NCBI GenBank assembly: GCA_964494985.1 | Contig: CAZBUB010000008.1 | Coordinates: forward strand, 1-64,000 | DNA length: 64,000 nt | Reading direction: 5' to 3' | Source: CAZBUB01 sp964494985 | Lineage (GTDB): Bacteria; Desulfobacterota; Desulfovibrionia; Desulfovibrionales; Desulfothermaceae | Part shown: positions 33,623 to 42,791 of the stretch, one piece after another | How positions within the stretch are numbered: the stretch's first letter is position 1 | How the letters are laid out: each line of letters starts with the position of its first letter | Notes under the pieces: model-generated | The model's input: the letters and a program-made list of their open reading frames with translations, nothing else | Databases searched by the model: none | What the model was told of the DNA's origin: nothing | Translations under genes and position numbers: made by a program

Positions 33623-34375
33623 ATGATCTCTGTGCAGCAGGAATCAACTTTTGGGGCATATAGGGAAGGACATGGGTGGCTGGTCCTGGTTACCGCGAGC
33701 AAGAAGGAGATGCGCTACGCCTTGTCCACCTGTGACCTCTCGAAGTTGCGCACAGGGGTCCCTTTTTTCCCTTCCAGCCTCCCTGGCCTGATTTTGTTGG
33801 CGACTGGTTTAGGGCCTATTAATTCTGCCCTTGCCCTGGGCAGACTCCTCAGCCAGGGAATATGCTTTAAAGGGGTGCTTAATCTGGGACTGGCCGGCAG
33901 CTTTGACCTGGATGAAATCGGCATTGGGCAGCCTGCCCTGGTGCAAACCGAGATCTGTCCTGAGTATGGGCTTAGATACAATGACAGGGTGGATCCCAGG
34001 GGTCTGAAATGGGGCCAGGGCAGATTAGGTTCCAGGGTGATTTGGGAGCGGTTGGAGCTGGAACCAAAATCCCAAGCTGCCAGGATGGGTATCAAGCTAC
34101 CTGGGCAATGGCCTTTGGTCTGCAGCTTGACTGTCTTCGGGGTTACCGCAGAAAGGGACTTGGCCCTGGAGCTGCAGCAAAGGCATCAGGCCCAGTTGGA
34201 GAACATGGAGGGATTTGCTTTGGCCTGGGCCTGTTTTAAGTCCGGGGTGCCTTTTTTAGAGGTCAGAGCGGTCTCTAATTTGGTGGGCTCCAGAAAAAAA
34301 CAACACTGGGATATGCAGGCCTCCCTCCAGGCACTAGCCAGCATACTGCATGACCTGTTCATGGGGCGTCCTTGA
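33623..34375 (+). CDS. mqnB: Futalosine hydrolase MqnB
   Basis: MqnB (250 aa) removes the base from (aminodeoxy)futalosine in the futalosine menaquinone route. It belongs to the nucleoside phosphorylase fold. LVLVTASKKEMRYAL, VFGVTAERDLALELQ, NMEGFALAWACFKSGVPFLE and EVRAVSNLVGSR fit the family. The start is uncertain because related proteins begin at the LVLVTA strand, about 19 residues in. It follows cbiA after a 158-base gap that holds only an AT-rich inverted repeat. Confidence 0.88.
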   Translation: MISVQQESTFGAYREGHGWLVLVTASKKEMRYALSTCDLSKLRTGVPFFPSSLPGLILLATGLGPINSALALGRLLSQGICFKGVLNLGLAGSFDLDEIGIGQPALVQTEICPEYGLRYNDRVDPRGLKWGQGRLGSRVIWERLELEPKSQAARMGIKLPGQWPLVCSLTVFGVTAERDLALELQQRHQAQLENMEGFALAWACFKSGVPFLEVRAVSNLVGSRKKQHWDMQASLQALASILHDLFMGRP

Positions 34376-34420
34376 AAACTCCTTGCCTAACCCAGTGCTT
34401 ATGGTTTATTAGAGCAGGCC

Positions 34421-35389
34421 ATGCAGGACCTTTACGCGTATTTTCAGAGCCAGCTGCCCCGAGTGGAGCAGAGTTTGCAAGAGCAACTCCAGACTCTGAA
34501 CCCTACAGTCAGGCCGGTAGCCACCCACATCCTTCAGGGTGGGGGCAAGAGATTGCGGCCTATTCTTTGCGTGCTTATGGCAGAGGTCTTGGGTAGCAGC
34601 AAAGAGGATATATATTCCCTGGCCTCTGCATTGGAGCTTATTCACTCTGCCACCCTGCTGCACGACGATGTCCTGGACAAGGCCCATTTCAGGCGGGGGA
34701 ACCCGGCTGCCCATGAAGTCTTTGGAGTCACCCAGACCATACTGGCAGGGGACGCGTTGCTGGCCCTGGCCAACAAGGTGGTTACTGGATTTTGCAGTGT
34801 GGAATTGGTATCTTGCATCTCTGAGGCCATTTATCATACAGCAGTAGGGGAGATTCTCGAGATCCAGCGTATGCAGCAGCCCAGTCTTTCCTGGGCCGAG
34901 TACCTGGACATCATCAAGGGTAAGACAGGTTATTTGATCCAAAGCAGCTGTTTAAGTGGGGCGATTTTGGCTGGAGCCGATCCTGTACAGCGTGAGGCTG
35001 CAGCCAGTTTCGGCTTCAATTTGGGAGTGGCCTTTCAGTTGGTGGATGATGCCCTGGACTATTCCTTGAGCAGCAAACAGGCAGGCAAGCCCTTGGGAGG
35101 AGATTTGAGGGAAGGGAAGCTGACCCTGCCTTTGATTCTGTTTCTGGAGGATCTGGATTCCAAACAGCGCGAAGGGCTTTTGGTTCGGATCAAGGAACGA
35201 GAACTTTCAGTTTTGGAGCAAGATTGGATCTTGGAGCAGGTCCGGGAGAAGGGTCTGGACAGCAAGACAAGGCAGAAGGCTGGATATTACCTGCACAAGG
35301 CCAAGGAAGCGGCATTGAACTTGCCCCAAGGAGCCTGCAGCAGCCTGCTTTTGGATATGGTATCCTATATCCAGCAAAGGGAGTCCTGA
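34421..35389 (+). CDS. Polyprenyl diphosphate synthase (trans, long-chain)
   Basis: This is a 322-residue isoprenyl synthase. GGGKRLRP, the first aspartate motif DDVLD (LLHDDVLDKA), RRGNPAAHEVFG and the second motif DDALD (VDDALDYS) are all intact. The enzyme builds the isoprenoid tail of quinones. Chain length (hepta- or octaprenyl) cannot be read from the sequence. Placement among mqn genes suggests the menaquinone side chain. Confidence 0.93.
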   Translation: MQDLYAYFQSQLPRVEQSLQEQLQTLNPTVRPVATHILQGGGKRLRPILCVLMAEVLGSSKEDIYSLASALELIHSATLLHDDVLDKAHFRRGNPAAHEVFGVTQTILAGDALLALANKVVTGFCSVELVSCISEAIYHTAVGEILEIQRMQQPSLSWAEYLDIIKGKTGYLIQSSCLSGAILAGADPVQREAAASFGFNLGVAFQLVDDALDYSLSSKQAGKPLGGDLREGKLTLPLILFLEDLDSKQREGLLVRIKERELSVLEQDWILEQVREKGLDSKTRQKAGYYLHKAKEAALNLPQGACSSLLLDMVSYIQQRES

Positions 35390-35448
35390 CTCCGGGTTTT
35401 GGTAAGTCTGTATCTTTACTGTCCTGAACTGTCGTTGCGCCCAGCCTT

Positions 35449-36288
35449 TCAGACAGGGAAAAAATCCAGCTCTGGCAGCTTTTGCAGGAATCCACATCTG
35501 TATAGCTCTTGGTAAAAGCGCTTGAGCCCTTGCAATTCCCTGTGGCTCAGATCAAAGACCAGGCCTTGGAAATAATCCTGTAATCTCTTTTCTTCCAAGA
35601 CATTTTTCTTGGCAGCAATTTCTGCCAAAAGGCCCAGATGGGCCTGCCCCCACTGCTTGGATTTGAGAAGCAATTGCACCCCGTTTTTCAGGCTTTTAGG
35701 ATCCTGCCACCAGGCATTTTTTCTGGCTACCCAGACCCCGAAGATAAATGGTAATCCGGTCCATTCCAGCCAGGCTTGGCCCAGGTCCAGACGCCAAGGG
35801 TATGCTGGATGCCTGTGCAGCAGCAAAGCTTCGTCTCCAATGGCCAGAAAGGCCACAGGTCGGTTTTTTTGCTCGAGACCTTTCCAGATGTTACCTGTCT
35901 GGTACCTGGGCTTTATACCGTATCTGGACTCTAAAAGCATCTGCAGGAGGGCTGCAGAAGTATGGGTCTGGCTGCTTAGGAGTATGTTCCTGTTTTCAAG
36001 CTGATTGATAGGGACCTTGCTGAGCAAAAGGACGCTTTGCACTGGGCCCAGGCAGCCTATGGCCAGATCCGGGAGCAGGAGATAATCTTGAGGATTCCGG
36101 GCGTATTCGATGCTAGATGCTGCGCTGAGCTCCAGCTTGCCCTGGGCTATAAGGGAGTTCAACTCAGCAGGGGTACCAGGGACGATTTGGAAGTTGTGGG
36201 CCACAACTCCTTGTTCCAAGGCATGATACACAGGCAGGACATTCAGGTATCTGATTTTGCCCAGTCTTGCTTGTCTTTTGCAACTCAT
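35449..36288 (-). CDS. mqnA: Chorismate dehydratase MqnA
   Basis: MqnA (279 aa) makes 3-enolpyruvylbenzoate from chorismate, the first step of the futalosine pathway. It is a periplasmic-binding-like fold. GKIRYLNVLPVYHAL, PGTPAELNSLIAQGKLELS and SSIEYARNPQDYLLLPDLAI match the family. It is last in a minus-strand trio after mqnE and mqnC. Confidence 0.93.
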   Translation of the reverse strand: MSCKRQARLGKIRYLNVLPVYHALEQGVVAHNFQIVPGTPAELNSLIAQGKLELSAASSIEYARNPQDYLLLPDLAIGCLGPVQSVLLLSKVPINQLENRNILLSSQTHTSAALLQMLLESRYGIKPRYQTGNIWKGLEQKNRPVAFLAIGDEALLLHRHPAYPWRLDLGQAWLEWTGLPFIFGVWVARKNAWWQDPKSLKNGVQLLLKSKQWGQAHLGLLAEIAAKKNVLEEKRLQDYFQGLVFDLSHRELQGLKRFYQELYRCGFLQKLPELDFFPV

Positions 36289-36309
36289 GCTGGATTCACT
36301 GATTTGGGC

Positions 36310-37377
36310 TCAAGCTCGGGTGTAGTCCATCCTTCTTTGTCTGGGGATGAATCCTGCCTGGCTTATGTTACGCTCGATTTCAGAGCTGTCCATCCTGAAC
36401 CTGACCCCAGAGGCAGCCACCACGTTTTCCTCGATCATGGTTGAGCCAAAGTCATCTGCACCGAAAAAGAGGGCCAATTGTCCGATCTTGGCACCCATGG
36501 TAACCCAGGAGACCTGCAGATGGGCAAAGTTGTCCAGGAAAATCCTGCTTACTGCCAGAAGCCTAAGATACTGTACGCTGCTGGCTTCCCTGGTCTTGAG
36601 CCTGGTGTGCCCGGGCTGAAAGGTCCAGGGGATGAAGGCAGTGAAGCCCTGGGTTTGATCCTGGAGATCACGCAGTCTTTCCAGATGCTGCAGCCGATCT
36701 TTCAGGGTTTCTATATGCCCAAACATCATGGTGGCTGTGGTTCTAAGGCCCATCTCGTGGGCCAGGCGCATGACATGAAGCCATTCGTCAGCACTGCATT
36801 TGTTGGGGGCTATCCTTTTCCGCACCTGGTCTACCAGAATTTCAGCTCCGCCTCCGGGGATGGAGTCCAGGCCGCTGGCCAGCAGACCTTCCAAGATTTT
36901 GGCTGGCGTAGTCCGGTTGAGGCGGGCGAAGTGCACTATCTCCGGAGGGGAAAAGGCATGGACGTGCAGTCCCGGGAACTTGGCTTTAATGTGCTGCAAT
37001 AAATCTTGGAAGTAGTTGAGATCCAGGTCAGGATGGTGGCTGCCCTGTAAGAGTATCTGAGTTCCGCCGAGCTCTAGGGTCTCCTGGATTTTGGCCTCCA
37101 GTTCGTCCCTTCCCAGGATAAATCCACCGGGCTTTTGGGGATCGTGGTAAAATGCACAGAATCTGCATCCACAAACGCAGATATTGGAGTAGTTGATATT
37201 GCGGTCCACCACATAGGTGACCACGGGCCCTGGATTATGGCGTTGTCTGATATAATGCGCAGCCAGAGACAGCTCATGCAGCTTGGCCTCTTGCAGAAGC
37301 ACGAGTCCCTGCTCAAAGCTCAACCTCTGGCCTTCTAAGGTCAAATCCAAAATTCTTTGCCAGGAATACACGCTCAA
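36310..37377 (-). CDS. mqnC: Cyclic dehypoxanthine futalosine synthase MqnC
   Basis: MqnC (355 aa) is a radical SAM enzyme that cyclises dehypoxanthine futalosine. The iron-sulfur ligands are C67, C71 and C74 (CxxxCxxC in NICVCGCRFC). YVVDRNINYSNIC, LLQGSHHPDLDLNYFQDLL and ATMMFGHIE are typical. It overlaps mqnE by four bases and is 21 bases ahead of mqnA. Confidence 0.95.
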   Translation of the reverse strand: MSVYSWQRILDLTLEGQRLSFEQGLVLLQEAKLHELSLAAHYIRQRHNPGPVVTYVVDRNINYSNICVCGCRFCAFYHDPQKPGGFILGRDELEAKIQETLELGGTQILLQGSHHPDLDLNYFQDLLQHIKAKFPGLHVHAFSPPEIVHFARLNRTTPAKILEGLLASGLDSIPGGGAEILVDQVRKRIAPNKCSADEWLHVMRLAHEMGLRTTATMMFGHIETLKDRLQHLERLRDLQDQTQGFTAFIPWTFQPGHTRLKTREASSVQYLRLLAVSRIFLDNFAHLQVSWVTMGAKIGQLALFFGADDFGSTMIEENVVAASGVRFRMDSSEIERNISQAGFIPRQRRMDYTRA

Positions 37378-38468
37378 GCTACTTTTTTAAATCTAGCATT
37401 TCTTTGTACAGGCAAGAGATCGCAGTCCTTGATCATCTCCTCCAGCTCGCTTCTGCTAAGAATCTGAGGGGAATCAGCCCCTGCCATGTGCCCGATCTTC
37501 TCCTCCACCACTGTGCCGTCCAGATCGTCGGCTCCCCAATGCAAGGCTACTTGGGCCTGCTTGAGGCCCAGCATGACCCAGTAACTCTTGATATGGGGGA
37601 TATTGTCCAGCAGGAGCCTGGAGATGGCGATGGTTTTTAGCTCCTCCAGGCCGGTGATTTTGCGTATGCCCTGCAGTCTGTTGTTTTCTGTCTGGAAGGG
37701 CAGGGGGATAAAGCAAAGGAAACCATGGGTTTTATCCTGCTGCCTGCGCAGCTGGAGCAGGTGCTCCAATCTGTCCTGCACTGTTTCCAGGTGGCCAAAG
37801 AGCATGGTACAGTTGGTCTGGATGCCTAGTCTGTGGGCAGCAGCGCAGATTTGCAACCATTTTTGGCCACTTATCTTAGTAGGGCAGATCCTGGATCGGA
37901 CCCTGGGGGCAAATATCTCCGCTCCGCCTCCTGGCAGCATTTCCAGGCCAGCTTGCTTTAGTCTGTGCAGGACCTCTTCAGGTGGCAGGCCTTCCTGTCT
38001 GGCGAAGTGATCAATTTCCACAGCAGTGAAGCATTTGAGCACTGCCCCGGGTCTTAGTTCCTTAGCCAATGCTAGCAGTTGCAGATAATAGTCCAGGCTT
38101 AAGTCCGGATGACAGCCGCCCACAACATGTATTTCGGTGATGGGTTGATCCAGACAGGACTTGAGTTTGTCCCTAATCTCTTCCAGACCAAGCTCAAAGG
38201 CTTCACTTTGGCCCCTATGCCTGCGGTAGGAGCAGAAAGTGCAGCGATTGACGCAGATATTGGTGTAGTTGATCTGTTGATTTAAGACATAGGTAGTTTG
38301 CCTTCCGTGCAGACTGTTTCGCTTGAAATGGGCCAACTGGGCCAAGAGCAAAGGGTTTTCGCAACTCCAGAGTCGCAAGGCGTCCTCTAGCTCCAGCCTT
38401 TGCTGTTTTTGGACCTTCTCCAGGATATCCTCCAGGCGATAGGCCTTATAGAGATCATGATTTAGCAT
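37374..38468 (-). CDS. mqnE: Aminodeoxyfutalosine synthase MqnE
   Basis: MqnE (364 aa) is the radical SAM enzyme that adds the adenosyl radical to 3-enolpyruvylbenzoate. The cluster ligands are C72, C76 and C79 (ICVNRCTFCS). EIHVVGGCHPDLSLDYYLQL and TNCTMLFGHLET separate it from MqnC. It heads the mqnE-mqnC-mqnA minus-strand operon, whose promoter region is the repeat-rich spacer shared with mqnD. Confidence 0.95.
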   Translation of the reverse strand: MLNHDLYKAYRLEDILEKVQKQQRLELEDALRLWSCENPLLLAQLAHFKRNSLHGRQTTYVLNQQINYTNICVNRCTFCSYRRHRGQSEAFELGLEEIRDKLKSCLDQPITEIHVVGGCHPDLSLDYYLQLLALAKELRPGAVLKCFTAVEIDHFARQEGLPPEEVLHRLKQAGLEMLPGGGAEIFAPRVRSRICPTKISGQKWLQICAAAHRLGIQTNCTMLFGHLETVQDRLEHLLQLRRQQDKTHGFLCFIPLPFQTENNRLQGIRKITGLEELKTIAISRLLLDNIPHIKSYWVMLGLKQAQVALHWGADDLDGTVVEEKIGHMAGADSPQILSRSELEEMIKDCDLLPVQRNARFKKVA

Positions 38469-38845
38469 GTGCAGCTTCCAAGGGAGATGATAAACTGGGA
38501 AGCAATCTAAGCCAAGCCTGGGGAGGTGTCAATTAAGCTTGTGACAGGGTTTTGTTTTGGCGTAGGCCTTCAGGGGGGGGTGCTGGCACGTAGAGTTGTG
38601 AGGCTGTGCGTAGCTGCAACTTTGAAAACCTTTTAAGCCTGAAGTATTGGGGGGAGGACTCCTATTCGCACAGCTACAACATAGGCCTGTGACTCTTAGC
38701 GCGGCAGGGCGCTTGAAGGTTTTCGTTTTGGCGGCTATAGGCAAGACTGAGTCCGAGATTGCTTCCAGCATTATATTGCACTAACAATGAATACCCAGAA
38801 GTATGGGTTTGAATCCGTATTTAAAGCCCAAAAAGGAGTGTTGTC
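38469..38845. other. Spacer between divergent mqnE and mqnD
   Basis: The 377 bases hold no credible gene. An 80-residue minus-strand frame at 38529-38771 has no good start and looks random. Most of the spacer consists of the repeat block described next. Regulators of mqnE or mqnD probably act here because the genes diverge from it. Confidence 0.55.
38541..38734. repeat. Repeat block with interleaved inverted and direct repeats
   Basis: Direct copies GGTTTT-GTTTTGGCG (38548-38562) and GGTTTTCGTTTTGGCG (38718-38733) flank the block. Inside are three perfect inverted repeats. CTTCAGG 38568-38574 pairs with CCTGAAG 38638-38644. GCTGTGCG 38603-38610 pairs with CGCACAGC 38667-38674. GAAAACCTT 38624-38632 pairs with AAGGTTTTC 38716-38724. 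The first two interleave (A-B-A'-B'), as in a pseudoknot. It could be a structured RNA leader for mqnD or the remains of a small repeat element. I do not recognise a riboswitch class. Confidence 0.5.
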
Positions 38846-39655
38846 TTGAACAGGAAAATTAGTCTGGGCATTTCGCCATGTCCAAACGATACCTATATAT
38901 TTTACTCCTTGCTGCATGGACTTGTGGATTTAGAGGGTGTTGAGCTGCAGTGCCTGCTTGCTGATGTGGAGACTCTAAACCAAATGGCCCTCGGACATGG
39001 GCCGGATGTGGTCAAGCTGAGTGTGGCTGCCTATGCCCGGGTGCAGGAGCACTATTATTTGTTGCGGGTAGGAGGGGCTTTGGGTTGGGGATGCGGGCCA
39101 TTATTGGTGAGCAAGAGACCTTGTTCTTGCTTGGATTTGGAGCAGGCCACAATAGCAGTGCCCGGTAAAATGACCACAGCTTGTCTGCTGCTGGGGCTTA
39201 TGGGCTGGCATCAGGGCCAAAGGCTGGAAATGGATTATTCCCAGATAATGCCTGCAGTGGCCCAAGGAGAGGCTGATGCCGGCTTGGTGATCCACGAGGG
39301 CAGATTCACCTATGCTAGGCATGGCTTGCATCTGGTATTGGATTTGGGCCAGTGGTGGGAAGAGGAAACTGGACTGCCTTTGCCTTTGGGGGTTATTGCC
39401 TGCCATAAGCGCCTGGGCAAAGACTTTGTGCCGTGGATGGAATCCAAAATACGCAATAGCCTGGATCTGGTCAGGGATAGGCCTGACCAGGCCTGGGAGT
39501 TCATCCGTTCCCAGGCCCAGGAGCTGGACCAGGAAACTATCCTCAGGCACATTGAAACTTTTGTTACTGAATTTTCCTATGATCTTGGCCTCCAGGGCAA
39601 GAGGGCCCTGGAGGTATTGTTGCACCAGGGCCCGGCTTTGAACCGCAAGTGCTGA
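38846..39655 (+). CDS. mqnD: 1,4-dihydroxy-6-naphthoate synthase MqnD
   Basis: MqnD (269 aa) forms 1,4-dihydroxy-6-naphthoate from the cyclic futalosine. The start is TTG behind AAGGAG at 38833-38838. SLGISPCPNDTYIFYSLLHG, DVVKLSVAAYARV and EADAGLVIHEGRFTY are the characteristic motifs. It completes the MqnA-E set in this window. Confidence 0.95.
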   Translation: MNRKISLGISPCPNDTYIFYSLLHGLVDLEGVELQCLLADVETLNQMALGHGPDVVKLSVAAYARVQEHYYLLRVGGALGWGCGPLLVSKRPCSCLDLEQATIAVPGKMTTACLLLGLMGWHQGQRLEMDYSQIMPAVAQGEADAGLVIHEGRFTYARHGLHLVLDLGQWWEEETGLPLPLGVIACHKRLGKDFVPWMESKIRNSLDLVRDRPDQAWEFIRSQAQELDQETILRHIETFVTEFSYDLGLQGKRALEVLLHQGPALNRKC

Positions 39656-39710
39656 GTCTTCTAACCGAGTTAGGGCCTGGCGTAAGGAAGGAGGTAAGGG
39701 GCTTGATGCG

Positions 39711-40646
39711 TTAGGGATATATTAGGACCCAGGTATAACTAAGGCAGATGCAGCTCCAGCCCATCCAGGCAAACAGGGCGCAGCCAACAGGACTGAGCTT
39801 GTGGCGCATGGGGTTAGGGCTACGCAGAATCCGCAGGCCTAACCCCATGCTTGCAGTCAAGAAGATCAAAGCTGCAGCCGCCAGAATCTGTTCCAGGGTG
39901 CTTTGTATGAAGCTTGGCCAAGGTTTTAGTCTGAAAAAGATTAAAGCCCAGAAGGGCAGCTGCAGGATGAACAGCAGGGACCACCTGGCTGCCAGGTGCT
40001 GGGCGAAGCGATAGTAGTCCCGGCCGAAGTCCTCTTTTGTCCTGCGCAGCAGGAAATAGAGCATGGCTCCCAGGCCGCATGCTCCTAGGGCCAGGCAAAA
40101 AATCTGTGCCAGCAGGTTCCAGAAGAGAAAGGGCTGCTGGGGAAAAAAAAGCTGCTGCCAGGAAAGGCTGGCCGTTGTACCCAGTTCAGGCAGACTAAGA
40201 ATCCGGAGTTTCAGGTTGAGACTGCTTAGCACAAAGAGCCAGAAGCCCAGGGAGCTCAACAGGGATAGAACCAGCCGCAGCCATTTGTGCTGCCTGCAAG
40301 CTTTCCAGCAAAATACCAGCAAGGCCAGGGTTGCTCCACCCCAGAGCAGGCCAGCCAAAGGTAAATACAAAACCTGTAGGTGTAAGTTCTGGGGCCAAAA
40401 TTGCAAAGGCAGCTGCAGGAGGCAGGCAGCCAGGGCAAGGCAGAACAAGATATACAAAACCAGGCAGATCAGCCCCATTCTGCATATCTGCAGGGCAAAG
40501 TTATCCAGGAGCCTGAGTTTTTTGAGCCTGGCCTGAATCTGGCTTATGGCTGCAATCAAGGGTGCTGCGCAAAAGGCTCCTAGCAGTAGTCCTCCTAGGG
40601 CCAGCAAGGCGCAGGCAATGGACAGACTGATAAATGTCCAGGACAT
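39711..40646 (-). CDS. Unknown polytopic membrane protein
   Basis: This 311-residue protein has about eight or nine hydrophobic segments and a Leu/Ala-rich composition, for example near residues 5-35, 55-85 and 95-115. I do not recognise the family. It has no UbiA-type aspartate motifs, so it is not the expected menaquinone prenyltransferase. It lies 55 bases from mqnD, converging with it. Confidence 0.75.
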   Translation of the reverse strand: MSWTFISLSIACALLALGGLLLGAFCAAPLIAAISQIQARLKKLRLLDNFALQICRMGLICLVLYILFCLALAACLLQLPLQFWPQNLHLQVLYLPLAGLLWGGATLALLVFCWKACRQHKWLRLVLSLLSSLGFWLFVLSSLNLKLRILSLPELGTTASLSWQQLFFPQQPFLFWNLLAQIFCLALGACGLGAMLYFLLRRTKEDFGRDYYRFAQHLAARWSLLFILQLPFWALIFFRLKPWPSFIQSTLEQILAAAALIFLTASMGLGLRILRSPNPMRHKLSPVGCALFAWMGWSCICLSYTWVLIYP

Positions 40647-40848
40647 GGATGCTCCTTTATCTATGTTTCGGATCCTGGTTTTGCTGCATCGATCCGGCTC
40701 TTGCCTTCTGGGATTTAGTGCACCAAATTTGGCCTGATGACAAGTCTTGTTCCTTGATAGCTACTCAGGAAGCAGGGTTGATAAATGCCATATCCTGACG
40801 TAACTTGTTTTTACAGATTTTGAGCCTTATCCGAACAAGGAAGAACCC

Positions 40849-41532
40849 ATGTGGAGAGCAGTTTACTGGATAGGATTGATGTGTGTGCTGGCAGGCTGCG
40901 GCAAAACCCAAACAGAACTGGAGCTGCAGCACAGGATAAAACTCTTGGAACTGCAGGTGCAAGAGCTCCAGGAAAAGGACTCAGCAGACCAAAATGCCGG
41001 CCCCAAGGAACAGGGTCAGAAAAGGGAGTCTGAGTCCTTATTGGCACTCCAGGAAGCTCCTTTGGAACAACAAGGTCAGGGAAATAAAGCTTCTGGGCAA
41101 GCAGCCTCTGTCAGGGAAGAGCAGGAGGAGTTGTTAGCAGACGAGGAAGCCGAGGATCAGGCTGGAGAAGAATATAGGCAGGCCCTGGATGTCCTGCTCC
41201 AAGGAGATTCAAAACAGGCTCTAGGAATGTTTCAGGAATTCTTGCAAGTCTACGAAGGACATGAGCTGGCTCCGAATGCACACTACTGGTTAGGGGAATG
41301 TCATTATGTGCAGCAGGACTTTGCAAAGGCGATTCTGGCCTTCAAGGAGGTCAGCAACCAATTTCCGGAAAGTAGCAAGGTGCCTGATGCTTTGCTCAAA
41401 ATGGGGTATTCCTATCTGAACTTAGGTCAAGACTCCAATGCCAGCTTCTATCTGGAAACCTTAAGAGAGCGCTATCCTGAAAGCAAGGCAGCGGAACTGG
41501 CCAGGGAAAAGCTTTCTGAGATAAGTTCCTGA
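40849..41532 (+). CDS. CpoB/YbgF-like TPR lipoprotein
   Basis: This 227-residue protein has a lipoprotein signal ending VLAGC (Cys17), then a short coiled coil (QHRIKLLELQVQELQEK) and a Gln/Glu-rich linker. C-terminal TPR-like repeats follow (NAHYWLGECHYVQQDFAKAILAFKEV and ALLKMGYSYLNLGQDSNASF). This layout is that of CpoB (YbgF), which links envelope constriction with peptidoglycan synthesis. The tol genes are not in the window. AAGGAAG precedes the ATG. Confidence 0.85.
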   Translation: MWRAVYWIGLMCVLAGCGKTQTELELQHRIKLLELQVQELQEKDSADQNAGPKEQGQKRESESLLALQEAPLEQQGQGNKASGQAASVREEQEELLADEEAEDQAGEEYRQALDVLLQGDSKQALGMFQEFLQVYEGHELAPNAHYWLGECHYVQQDFAKAILAFKEVSNQFPESSKVPDALLKMGYSYLNLGQDSNASFYLETLRERYPESKAAELAREKLSEISS

Positions 41533-41572
41533 AGTAGAACTACATTGCTCTATCCAAAGCCTGACTGGTGAA

Positions 41573-42715
41573 ATGTTAAGTGTTGCAGAGCAAGATCCTG
41601 GCTTCAAGGAAGAGTACTGGTCTTGTCTGGCCCTGAGCCATTGCCCAGGACTGGGCCTGCTGACCAGGCATAGATTGGTGCGCACCTATGGCTCGGCATA
41701 CCTGGCGGTACAGAATCTGGCTAGGTGGAGGGAGCTGCCATTTATACGCAGACGCTGGGTGCGCAACTTTCAAGAAGATCTCTGGCGGGAAGGTGCCTGG
41801 AAGGAATGGGTGCAGTGTCAGCAACAGGGGCTCGGGGTGGTTTTGTACACCTCAAACCTGTATCCCGTCTGCTTGCGAGAAATATCTGATGCCCCTTTGT
41901 ATCTCTACTTTCGCGGCAGAGCCCAGCTTTTGCAGAAGCCTTGTCTGGCGGTGGTAGGGGCTCGGAACTGCTCCAACCAAGCTGCCAAGCTGGCCTACCA
42001 GCTGAGCCTGGAGTTCTCCAGGGCTGGGCTCTGTGTGGTTTCAGGCTTTGCCCAAGGCATAGACAGCCTGGCCCATAAAGGTGGGCTGCAAGCTTCAGGG
42101 GGCTCTATAGCGGTTTTGGGCACAGGCTTGGACCAGAACTATCCTGCTGGCAATAGAAAGCTACAGCGCAGGATGGAGCAAGGGGGCCTGCTGCTTACAG
42201 AGTTTGCCCCTGGAACTCAGCCCGAGGCCCACAATTTCCCGCGCAGGAACAGGATCATCAGCGCCCTGGCTTTAGGGGTGCTTGTGGTGGAGGCTGCCAG
42301 CAAAAGCGGCAGTCTGATCACAGCAAGTATGGCCCTGGAGCAGGGCAGGGAAGTCTTTGCAGTGCCTGGATTCCCTGAGCATCCCCTTTCTGAGGGCTGC
42401 AACATGCTTATCAAGCAGGGGGCAGTCTTGGTCAGAACCGCCCGGGATGTGTTTGAAGAGTTGGCTCCTGCATTGCGAAATGAGCTTGCTTCTGAGCATC
42501 AGGCTGCAGATGCGCAAGACAGGAAGGAAAGAGAAGACCTGAGTCCAGAAGAGCAGGAGCTGGCCAAAATTTTGCAGAAAAGGCCCCAGGTACATATTGA
42601 TATCCTGTCCTCGGAGCTGGGCTGGGAAAGCCAGAAAATAAGCAGAGTGCTGATGATGCTGGAGCTTAAGGGCGTGGTCAAGCAGCTTTCAGGTATGTAC
42701 TATTCCTTGTGTTGA
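41573..42715 (+). CDS. dprA: DNA processing protein DprA
   Basis: DprA (380 aa) protects incoming single-stranded DNA and loads RecA. The Rossmann domain has VVGARNCSNQAAKLAYQLS, VSGFAQGIDSLAHKGGL and FPRRNRIISALALGVLVVEA. The C-terminal winged helix (DILSSELGWESQKISRVLMML) is the DprA WH domain. Type IV pili plus DprA leave open the possibility of DNA uptake, though no com genes are present here. Confidence 0.95.
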   Translation: MLSVAEQDPGFKEEYWSCLALSHCPGLGLLTRHRLVRTYGSAYLAVQNLARWRELPFIRRRWVRNFQEDLWREGAWKEWVQCQQQGLGVVLYTSNLYPVCLREISDAPLYLYFRGRAQLLQKPCLAVVGARNCSNQAAKLAYQLSLEFSRAGLCVVSGFAQGIDSLAHKGGLQASGGSIAVLGTGLDQNYPAGNRKLQRRMEQGGLLLTEFAPGTQPEAHNFPRRNRIISALALGVLVVEAASKSGSLITASMALEQGREVFAVPGFPEHPLSEGCNMLIKQGAVLVRTARDVFEELAPALRNELASEHQAADAQDRKEREDLSPEEQELAKILQKRPQVHIDILSSELGWESQKISRVLMMLELKGVVKQLSGMYYSLC

Positions 42716-42791
42716 GCTGGGACAAGCTCACTGCAGCTAAAACGTATGCTGGAAGCAAGAATCCAGAATCTTAGTGAATAAGGTATGCGGC

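Noticed and set aside
38529..38771. 80-residue minus-strand frame across the repeat block
   Set aside because: The block is built of repeats and the translated sequence looks random.
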